From positions 84,898,546 through 84,962,545 of the forward strand of contig NC_044573.1 of assembly GCF_901933205.1 (NCBI RefSeq): a DNA stretch of 64,000 nucleotides, given 5' to 3'. The notes beneath the pieces are model-generated. The model saw only the letters and a list, made by a program, of their open reading frames with translations. It was not told where the DNA came from and did no database searches. The DNA comes from Camarhynchus parvulus (taxonomy: Eukaryota; Chordata; Aves; Passeriformes; Thraupidae). Made by a program: the position numbers and the translations under genes. Below are positions 54,076 through 64,000 of this stretch, one piece after another; position 1 is the first letter of the stretch, and each line of letters opens with the position of its first letter.

Positions 54076-55124
54076 GGGATAGAAACCTAGAAAACCTGCA
54101 CTTGTAAGGAATAGCCTGTGTTACATTAAAATTATATTTTAGATTTCCAATTACATCTGTTCATGGCATAGTAAGCCTGACTACTAAGACCTGAAAGCCT
54201 TTGTCTCAATCACAACAGTGGGGATAATATACTCTCTTCACGAAGTATTTTCAGAAGTGGAGATAAAAAACACTGCATAAGTCTGAGAACTGTTCACCAT
54301 CTTCATTTCTACTTTATTAGTGGTCACATTCTAGCCTGATATAAATTTCTGTCTTATGCCATGTTCCCTCTTTCTCTGTCTTTGAAAGAATGTCTATGAA
54401 AGCCATTCTTGTAGCATCTTTTACATACCTAGAGCTGTTTTTATTATATAGTGATCTTGTACCCAGGCAGTGCAAATGAGCACACAGATCTGAGTGAACT
54501 GATAAATTCAACAGGTTTCCAGAGCAGAAGGAAGGGAGCAGGTTAAATATTTTTGTTCCAGAACAGTAGAACATCAGAATTGAGCAGTAGGGGACTTCTT
54601 GTAGAGCTCCTATGAACAGGCATTTTTTTTCTTTAAAGGTATTGAGAGTTCATCCTCCTGACCTGTAATAATAGTTATTTTCCCTCATTGCTCATTGTAT
54701 GGAATGTTATGGATTAGAAAATAAAGAGTAGTCAGGAAATTCCAGTAAGTCCCTATTTCTAGAGGACAAATGTGTCACTCCTTAGTTTTTAGTATTTGCT
54801 TTTCTAATAGCAGTTTAATTAAATTTTTTGTTTACTGCATCCAGAACGCACAAATGTTCCAGTCCTTTTGACAATTACATCAATTTTACTCTTGAACAGG
54901 AACAGCTTTTGCAATTATAAATAATCACTCTAACTCTTTTAATTGCATCAACAACTGAAGAGTCTTCTAACATGTCAAAAAATAATTTACACCTGTAGCT
55001 GATAAAAACTCACTTTAAAGACATATTCAAAAAAATCACATTCAGATCATGACAAAAGTAATGCAACCAAAGGTAATGGAATTCTGAAACTTCTGACAAT
55101 GAAAACAACATTATTCTGAAAGAA

Positions 55125-55157
<33 letters not shown>

Positions 55158-55171
55158 AATAATAATAATAG
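55125..55171. repeat. (ATT)n(AAT)n palindromic microsatellite
   Basis: A run of about ten ATT units switches at about 55154 to AAT units. The two halves are reverse complements, giving a self-complementary AT hairpin. Confidence 0.95.
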
Positions 55172-56112
55172 TAAATGCAGACCAACAAAGCAGAACAATC
55201 ACTATATAGAATGTATAGGGGAGAGAAAAGTACCAAAAAGGAGGCCTGATTTTACCATATATACAGCAATTTAGAGAAGTTTCTCGGTTATTACAAATTA
55301 AAATTATACTTGTATATTCTTATAATGCCTTGTAAAAAATGTTTTCTAAATGTCCTGTTTTCAGAAATTTTAGTAGTCATGTGTCTGTAATTTACAGCCA
55401 TGTTTATTTTTTCTTCAGTAATAGCATAATACACAACTAAGATGTAAATTAGGGCTTTGAAATAGTTTTTTTCTCCTAATAACTTACAAATAATTTAATC
55501 TTATTTTTTTCTTCCACTTCATGGACAGTGTCCCGTGTTGTGGTATTCTGAAAGAAAGGGTTTGTCTTTTATTTCAATTCACAATAAAAAGTGGCTATCA
55601 GTATCCCTAACAAAAGTCAGAAGCCAGTAACAGAACATGACTAAATGCCTGTCCGACTTCTACCCCTTCTAAACAAGAAGTCTACATCTAATAGTCATCA
55701 GTATTTGGAGGAGTTAAGCTAGAGTTGTGGGCAAACTAATTGTGTCACAATAATTGTATTTAAAGAATTTCTCAATCAAATGAATGCTGCTAACAGACCT
55801 CAAGTCAGGGTTGCTCTACACAGCAATATGACCCCTATTTCTTGAATCATTTAAATGTTTTATGATCTCAGGGGAGAAAGATGGGAAGAGTCTTTGTAAT
55901 AAATAATTGTAGGTAGTTTTGGGGATTTTTCGTAGTGTATCACCTACTTAAGAAAATTATCTGTCTGTAAGCCAATGAGTTCCCTTTGTATCTCTCAGGA
56001 ATTCTCACCAATCTTTAAGGGTTAAGTTTTAGAACTTTGTTTTTAGTCTAGTACGGCACATCACTTTCAGAATTGTATTAATTCATTCAATAATCACCTA
56101 GGTTAAGTTCTA

Positions 56113-56226
56113 ATTTTATATTGAAATTAAATTATATTATTTTATTATATTATTTATTATTATTATATTATTTAATTATATTAATTAATTTTTATACTAA
56201 CCTAATATAATTAAACTATTATATTG
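56113..56226. repeat. AT-only low-complexity stretch
   Basis: About 110 bases made almost only of A and T, with ATTAT, TTAATT and TATAAT motifs. It lies between the CR1 at 56408 and upstream unique sequence. Confidence 0.9.
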
Positions 56227-56407
56227 AACATGTGGGGGAAAATCATTAGTCCTCACTTCCTTGGGATATTCAGTACTATATATAGAAAGTCAAACATCAT
56301 TTCAACGTTGGGGAAAATCTAATTTCTGGTTTTAGATACCTTGTGGTGTTTATAGACAAGATAGATTCTTTCAGGTATGCATTAATGAGACTGGTTGCTC
56401 CAGAAGG

Positions 56408-56600
56408 TAAATTCCAACTATAAAAAAATATTGCAGTGAGGGTGGTTAAACATTGAAATTACTTGCTATGAAATTTCCCCTCCTGGAAATATTAAAAATA
56501 TGCAAAAAGGATTGAGCCAGCCTGAGGTAGAACCAGAGTCAACCCTGCAGAGCTGGAGGTTGGACCAAGTGGCCTAAGGTAGCTCTTCCTTAATGTCCTT
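56408..56600 (+). mobile_element. CR1 LINE, short 3' fragment
   Basis: Blocks 'gcagtgagggtggttaaaca', 'tttcccctcctggaaata' and 'ggaggttggaccaagtggcc' follow the CR1 3' region in order. It is old and diverged. It ends about 80 bp before an LTR. Confidence 0.78.
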
Positions 56601-56682
56601 AATTTGCTTGCAGGGGGTGGAGCTTTAGGGCTGTGTCGGCATGGCTGAGTCGCTGTTATATACTGTGAATATCATTGCTGGG

Positions 56683-57488
56683 TGTTGTGGTTTTGGGGAA
56701 GACAAAAGTAGCACACCCCCTGGAATTGCACCATTCTGATCCATCTCTTGCTCAGGTGCCAGCTGTGATAATGCTGTGGACTCTCAGGACCAACACTGCA
56801 GACTCTGTCTCGCCCCTAGCGCCAATCATCCCTTCCTATGCCTCCAAGACATGGCAAACGCAGATAAAAGTGGCTCTGACATTTGACTCCCAGTAGTGGT
56901 GAACCACAAAGCAGCCACAGGAAACAAAGCACTGGCAAACTGGGGTTAGAGGAGCCGAGTCCAAGCTGAGCATGAACCCAGCAGAGTGGAGTGACCTGAG
57001 CAATCCAAAGCAGCAGCACTGTGTGGAATGGAACCAGCAGAGCAGAGCAGTCCAGAAAAGTGAGCAGTACACTGTGGATGCTCCAGCTATTAGGGTTTTT
57101 TCTCTCTCCAGTGTCCTGGACTCGGGGAGGGGGAACCCTGAGGGCAGAGAACAACCCCCATCTTGTCTTGCCTCAGGAACAGCTGCGTGTCCCTGCCGAG
57201 CTGCAGAGATGTCCGCCATCTTGTCTTTGTCCCAGGCAGGCACGCGCAGCTGAGTGAAGGTGTGAATGCCTTCTGTGTGTAAAGCACATTCTCCTCTCTA
57301 TACTCTGGCTACTAATGGTGTTGCAAATACTGTGCAATTCTTATTCTATTGCTGCTTGCTTTCAGTAAATTTTTTTTCGTTTATCCCAATCTGTACTTGC
57401 TACCTTTATCCCTCAGTCGCAGGAGGGGGAGGGAGGAAGGGGAGGGTCTTATTTAGAGTTTAAATCCCAGCAGTTTTTAAACCACTAC
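56683..57488 (+). mobile_element. Avian ERV LTR, about 0.8 kb
   Basis: Begins near 56683 with 'tgttgtggttttggggaag' and ends near 57488 with 'tagagtttaaatcccagcag' and 'aaaccactac', a usual avian LTR finish. The 3' part has 'gtgtaaagcacattctcc', 'gctttcagtaaat' and 'ttatcccaat'. It parallels the end of the minus-strand block at 15394-16440. No retroviral genes adjoin it. Open frames on both strands (for example 56836-57243 minus) show no retroviral domain that I recognise. Confidence 0.75.
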
Positions 57489-59011
57489 GCTCTCAGTCTG
57501 TAATAATCATCCTCAGATTACACGCAATATTGCTTATAAAAGCAGCAATTATGATGCACAATTGTCTCCTTACAATTATGTTCTTCTTAATTAAATTTCA
57601 GTCCTGGAAACCATTGTGTACTGACCTTCACTGGTCACCCTTTTCATCTTCTTACTCCAAAGAAATAATCTGATTTGTACCATATTTCTGATGATTTTGA
57701 CTATGATTTCAAAGACAATGGCAGAGACTTCAACACTGCTTAGGGAAACATATTTTTTTTGTTTCCACGTTCATACTATTAGAAAGTTTTTTTAACTTTA
57801 ATCTGCTTTGCTTGAATTTAAGCCTATTATGTATTTATCTACCCATTCTGGACAAGATGAATAAAAAATTATGACAAATAAAAGTGCATTCCTTTCAGGA
57901 GCCTTTCTCATAAAGTAAAGAAAAACTCATTTTGCCCTTGTGATTTTAAAGTCAGGCTTTTCTCGAATCTGATCATATTATTTTCTTTATGCTTTGTTCT
58001 TACAGATATTAAAAAAGATTTTCCTTTATCAAGTAATAAAGGCTTGTGGAAAGCCTGAGCAACCTGACCATTGCAAGCCCACGACACTAAATCAGCTGCC
58101 CTTAGGTCCGTCAGGGAGAATAATTCAAATATTCACAACATGGGGTTTGCAAAGAGAAACAGAGAAGGAATTCTCCATACCTGTAAAAACTGTAAAAAAC
58201 AGGGGCTTATTTGCTACAAGGGTAGAGGACATTATGTGACACAGGAGAAAGAACATTTCAGGATTGTTTTAAAGAAACTGTGGCCATGTGTCAGATTTCT
58301 TATGAGATGTGTAGGAGAAGCACCAATGGAAAGGAAAGAGATGGATCAGAGTGTACTGGAGAAGATTATTACAATAATCTCCCTTGTAGGGGCTTATATA
58401 AGAAAACTGTTTAACATAGATTATTGATTTGTTAACCAGATTTACAGACAGGAATTCTCAGCAACAGATTTTAATGCTAGGCTGGAAGTAATTTCAGAAA
58501 ATGTGTACACATCTGAAAGCAGATAAGCCCTTTATTTTAATTAGCAAGAGAAAAACAGATATAAAATGTTTTAGTTGAACACAAGGAACCTGAATGAAAT
58601 TTATGTAGTTAAAAATTAGAGTAACAGCAGCAAATTCAACACATTTTTACTCTAAAAGCAGTGTCCAGTCTTATAGTCTCAAGTCACAACCAGTCAACCT
58701 AGAATTACCATATTATTTGAACTCCAGTAATATTTGAGGGTAAGATTCTTGGACTTTGAATCTACCTTGATATTAAACAAACAGAAAGTGTTAAGAAATT
58801 GCATAATGCCAAGAATATAATGACATACTTACTGTTATTATTAAGTAATGAAACAACTTTATGAGTCTTACAGAAGAATTCGGGGGTGGAAGAAGAAGAA
58901 AAAAAGACAAGAGGATGGTTCTGTAAGCAAACCTGAATTTTTAATATTCTTTTCTTTATACTTGAAAGTTGTAGTATTTGTGCAGCTACTGTATCAACTT
59001 CTTGCTTATAA

Positions 59012-59056
59012 TCCTTTCTGCAAGGATCCTTTATCCTTTATCCTTTCTGCAAGGAT
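59012..59056 (+). repeat. 29-bp-offset tandem duplication
   Basis: 'tcctttctgcaaggat' at 59012-59027 recurs at 59041-59056. The spacer itself repeats CCTTTAT units. Confidence 0.95.
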
Positions 59057-62000
59057 TGAACTTAGCACTCATTTAACTGAACATTAACTAATTTTAGCCT
59101 TATTGGAGTTTTAGTAAAATTATTACAATGTGTTAAGCAATATCACTATCCAGTGAAAGCATAAGCATAGCTTCACTTCAGTTTTCATGGTTTTAACCAC
59201 TTGGTGATCTGGGAACCCTTCATGGATCAGAGATGAATGAAGTGAAAATTGTGCAATTGAACTAAATGACTTAGTTAAATTTAAGGCACTGCCTTTTTGT
59301 TTTCATTTAAACTATTCTTATTTTCTACAAATATTTAACACTTTAGGCAAAAGACAGATGGATTAGATACTAAATTTTGCAATAATTTGGTTTGTATCCT
59401 CAAATAATCTGTGAAAGACAGGACATGACTTTCATGATATTTTGAATTCAAAAGCTTGGAGGCCTTATGCTCTAATTTCAAACTAATTTGTTTACATAAA
59501 TCAAGCACTGAAAATTAGTGGTTTTTTCCTTACTTTGGCACTCAAGTTTTTTCTGTCCATATGTTAAATAATTAAAAATTAGCATGTTTCGTTGTATAGC
59601 CAAATTCTGGAAATGCTAATAAGCAAAACTACATTTAGAACAGAATTAGAAAAAAGTTTAGTGGAATCTTCTTAGACGTGTTACTTACATTTACTGCAGT
59701 TGCTTATGCTAATATTTTATGTGGTTTTCTGTTATGCATAGGTGGTCACTGCTAACAGATATTTCTGGTATAAATACATAGCTTTTCCTTGTTTGATGCT
59801 ACTAATTTATATGGTAAAAATATGAGCTACCTGATCTCTTGCTCTGTTATTCTGACCTCATCTATAGGCATGAATCAGAAGTTCTGGGCAAGCTTAAATG
59901 TTATAGTATACAGTGTTCTGGGGGTTTTACTGGATTAGACACAGCAATATTGGAACATAGCTGTGCTGTTTTAAGGATCATCCTGGCCATGAAAAGAGTG
60001 CAGCTTTTATTACAGATCAGGCCATGCCATTACCAGAATCCCCTAAATGACACTTGGGTCTGGGTTAAGTTCAAGAAAATTTTGGGTTAATGATGAGCTT
60101 GGTGTGTGTTATAGAGTACAACAGGGTTTCAATCTGTATGAATTTTTTTTTTTAAATTTACTACAGCTCACATAGTTTTCAAGTCAGTATATACAAACCA
60201 CCCTGTTACCTTGATCAGATGGAGCATGGAGTAATTGGATGCAAAGGTAGGAGGACTTAAAAAAAACCAACCCACCAAAAAGCAGCTATACAACTTTCAA
60301 GAGAGCACACAGAGCTCATGATTGCAAACAGATGGGATGCTTCTCATGGTCTTTCTCATTTCACATGCATACAGGATCAGCCTTATTTTGTGTTTGCTTA
60401 GAACATTTATTTATAGCAAATTAGAGCTTTTACAGATTGTCAGTGTTGTTCTTGAGTGTTATTTTCTGTAAATTGGAAAGTTGTATGTAATCTCATCATA
60501 CTTATGTTACTTGAGGGTCAGTGGCTTTTCCTAGAACAATCTCACATAATATGGCAAACAGGATATTGGAATGAATGGGCCATGTGATGGATTCAGTTAT
60601 GCTGTATTTAATCCCCTTTTGTTAAGAAAAAGTCAATCCTTTGCATTTTCATTTGCTTCAAGTGCTTTCGCTTCTAACATTTATTTTGGAAATACATCAA
60701 GAGAAGACAACATTTAATTCTCATATTTTCTGGGTATGACATTGATTTTATTTAAATTGTGTTCTGTCAAAAAAAAAAGTCACAATTGTTTAGCTTTCCT
60801 TTTTGTTTTGAGATGAAGACAAACAGGAGAAATGAGGGTTTTGCCTTGTTTTTTGTGCAACTTGTGAATAGAAGAGTGACAAAGGATTCTTTCATGCATT
60901 AATGTGAAACTGGACCAATTAGAGCCATACACATAGAACATTTCTGACAGAAACATCTTATTCACCAACAAAGTGTTCCAAATTAAATACCTGAAGTTCA
61001 GGATGAGATGCCTAATTTACTCTGACAGAGTTGATGATTTATCTGAAAACAAATTCTATTAAAACTGAAGACTTCTCTCCTTAATTACATTTTAGTAAAC
61101 AGGCAAAACAAAGTCCTATGAATACTAAGAGCTTTCAAGATATTCAGCAGAGATTCTCAAAAGGACAATAATAAATGGTTTTCACATAAATTCAGGGAGG
61201 TGATGGTATCCAGAATTAAAAATAAATCAAGCAAAACAAGCATCTTTTTTTTTTCTCTGTCATGGTTGAGAGGAATTGATGTAAAAGCACAAATCAGTAA
61301 CAAAATAAAAACAATGCCAATGTGATAAAATCAAGCTTGCAACAGGTAACCATTTGCTTCAAACCACATTATTTATTGCTTCTTTATGAGGTAGTTTAAA
61401 TGTTCCATTGGAAAAAAAAATATTCAGAACTGAGCTCTGAAATCCATGAGATTTGCTTGAATGATGAAACCAAGATTTCAAATTCATTAGATCTTTGCTG
61501 AAAAATACCATCATTATCTTTTTTTGTGTTTTTAAGAAAATATCTTTGTAAATTCTTCTTGTCAGTAGACTAGAGATAACATATATTTCACAATATTTAA
61601 ATAATGTCAAAACATAGATTGGAAGTATCATAGGCTTAAAAAGCTGACAGCAGCTATGTAAGGAGTGATAACAGTCATAGAGATTTAAACACAATGATAG
61701 GATATACACAGAAATTAAGGAATGCTGTATGTAGGAAATAAAAATGTTCTGGTGTTCTGATGGGTTTCAGCCATATAGTTTAAATTAGATCTCAAAATTT
61801 ATAGTAGTAGTAGACTCTAAATGATTCAAACAGGAATAAAAATCAAATGTACCTTTTCAGTCAAGTTTGCAGTTTTAAGAACTGCAAAAACCATTAATGT
61901 TTTCATTAGTGATCCTGCCATTCTTTCTTGAATGTGATCACAGCATGTATTTGCCTTTTTTCATCAACAGTGTTTCTGGTTTGTCATTATGAATCCACAC

Positions 62001-63704
62001 AAGATGCCTTTTTCTGGTCTGCAGAAGTGAATCAAGATTTTTTCATAATCAGCTGCTGCTCAGCAAAGGTTCTTTATGCATTTTCTGTGTAGGAATCTTT
62101 TCTTTATATTAAGTTCTCTTAATATTAAGTTTGAAACATTCTGAGTTATTAAGCAATTCAATAACCATTTGACTAATACATATAAATTCTTGGACTGAAA
62201 ACTCAGTCCCTACCTGTTAAACTATTCCTTTATCAGCATAAAAGAACACTGTTTCTCTTAAGAAATTACCTTGACTTGTAATATCTTCATGACACTAGAT
62301 TTCTCTAAGTGACTGTCATCTTTTTGAAAGCTTTCTGCTAGATCAAAGTACAAGATAAAACTGAAATTACATCAATCAAACAAACTATTCATATGGAACT
62401 AATCTTTTCAGTAAAATCTTCATGAATAAAATCTATCTTTAAAAGCCTAGTAAAAAAAGTATTGATTTTTTTTGTTGAAATTTGCCAAGGTTTATGCTGT
62501 GAACACATTTAGTCTCCTCTTGCAACATATGATAAATATAACAAATAGTATGAAATGTGAGCAAATAAAACTTTTGTTCGTGATATATACTTAGAAGATT
62601 TTTAACTTGGCACATATAATGATATAAAACCTTTCTGCTCAATAGATAAAGGCAAAAGTATCACTGAAAGCAAACACAATTTTTTCAGAATTCCTTATAC
62701 TAAACTTCCAATTTTTTCCCTTCATTGTGCAGACCAGGGGTTATTATTTTTATTCTTTTTTTTTCTTAACATGGAATAACAAGCCTGATATTTTTAAAAC
62801 TCCTTGTGATGCTTTTCATTACAGTAAATGGGGAACATTGACATTTTAATTTCATTTAATATGCCTGTTAACAGATCTGTGTGGCAATCTACACAAACAT
62901 CAAACTGCCAGTCATTTCACAGTTTAACTGTACACTGATTTTATTTGAGATCATCCTCTAACACTGCAGATATAATTGGATACTGAAGACTTCCTTGCTT
63001 TTGTGAAAAATAAGTTAAATGATATAAATATTATTTCAAACATAGTCTTCTGTAGTACTTTATGTCATGTAAGTTACTTGACCATAGTCAGTATGTTTTA
63101 CCTTGGTCTATAAATCTGCTATAATTCTTGCGCATGCAGAGTGTAGCTACAAATGCTGTATTCACAATTATTTTCATTCACATCTATTTTTCCATCTATA
63201 AACTAAATAGTATAAATCATCTTTTTGTAAATCACAGTATGAAAATTATCTATAGTTCATAAGCAAAACAGAAAACAGTCACATTGTCACTTTTTAATCA
63301 GCCAGTGTATGGGAATAAAATTAGAGGGAAAAAAAATTATTATTTTAAAGACAGATAGCTAATTGAAATGTCTGATTTAGATGAATCTTTCTCTGAATTC
63401 ACATCAAGTGAATGGAGAGTTCTGCCAATAGTCATTCAGAAGGCTATTTGAGCATCTAGTTTCTCTGTTCTCTGAAGGGACCCTCCACTATACAACAAAG
63501 AAAGGCTAGGATTGGTTATCTCAAAGTACTATGACAGTAATTTTCTCTTTCTGTGCCTGCATAGTCCAAAGCCATAATAAAATCAACTTTTTTCTGTTTT
63601 TCTCTACATAAATATGGAATGATGGAGGGTGTTTGGGTTGGTAACATGTACATATATATTTATAGCAATCAAAACAGATAGGAATTACACATGTATTTCC
63701 ATAC

Positions 63705-63950
63705 TGAGCTCTCCTAGCCTGTCCTCATAGGAGTGATGTTCCAGTCCCTTAAATATCTTTCTGGCTCTCTCCAGTATGTCCACGTGTCCCTGGCACTGAG
63801 GTGCCCAGAACTGGTCACAGTGCTCCAGGCATGCCACCACCCTTGCTGGTTACAAGGAAAGGACCATTTTCCTCAACCCCCTGGCAATACTTTGCTCTGT
63901 GCAGCCTGTTCATTCCTACACAACCAGCAAACAGGAAACTATCCTATTAT
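63705..63950 (-). mobile_element. CR1 LINE fragment, inverted
   Basis: The plus strand reads 'cctgtcctcataggagtgat', 'ctttctggctctctccagta', 'gtgcccagaactggtcacag' and 'tgctccaggcatgcc'. This is the reverse complement of the CR1 region that carries the tract about external bounds and dilution-like repeats common in bird genomes. It is diverged and lacks the tail. Confidence 0.83.
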
Positions 63951-64000
63951 CATTCAAAATGTTCCATAAGTAAACAGTAAAACATCAAATCACTAATTTA

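Noticed and set aside
56816..57257. Several overlapping 80-135-codon frames on both strands
   Set aside because: They lie within an LTR, overlap in multiple frames and show no domain, as expected from a GC-rich non-coding repeat.

Overview
The window is a piece of bird (probably passerine-type) nuclear genome. It is AT-rich, non-coding for almost its whole length, and littered with 3' ends of CR1 LINEs, the characteristic avian retrotransposon, and with avian endogenous-retrovirus LTR remnants. No bacterial, organellar or free viral gene organisation is present. The bird assignment rests on CR1 and LTR sequence types recognised from memory, not on a search.

Two short coding exons, both on the minus strand, place the window inside the large neuronal gene CSMD1 (CUB and Sushi multiple domains 1). 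The upstream exon (20120-20232, 113 bp) encodes the end of the second CUB domain. The next exon (7841-7918, 78 bp) encodes the basic linker that follows it. Both have canonical AG/GT splice sites, their reading phases fit each other exactly, and the joined peptide order matches the CSMD1 protein. The 12.2-kb gap between them is therefore one intron. Positions 1-7840 are the start of the following intron, and 20233-64000 is at least 43.8 kb of the preceding intron. I saw no further CSMD1 exon in these flanks.

Intron content in window order: an A/C-rich low-complexity tract with a minus-strand G-quadruplex-like motif (5.4-5.6 kb); exon 7841-7918; a cluster of ERV-derived sequence, one LTR on the minus strand next to an internally deleted LTR on the plus strand (15.4-17.0 kb); a CR1 (17.9-18.3 kb); exon 20120-20232; an inverted CR1 (23.65-23.85 kb); a minus-strand LTR (26.1-26.6 kb); a long, about 1.45-kb LTR (30.3-31.8 kb); a CR1 (32.9-33.35 kb); a CR1 butted against a 5'-truncated LTR (42.8-43.5 kb), followed by GC-rich LTR-like debris with a 10-bp minisatellite (43.86-44.1 kb); AT microsatellites (49.3, 55.1 and 56.1 kb); CR1 fragments (53.7-54.1, 56.4-56.6 and 63.7-63.95 kb); and an LTR (56.7-57.5 kb) of the same family as the one at 15.4 kb.

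No RNA gene, CRISPR array, complete transposon or intact retroviral gene was found. The many 60-300-codon open frames look like chance or LTR-derived frames. The points most worth a second look are the frame-neutral 78-bp exon, the inverted CR1 and LTR pairs flanking the 113-bp exon, and a pair of overlapping perfect hairpins in the 15.9-kb LTR-derived block.
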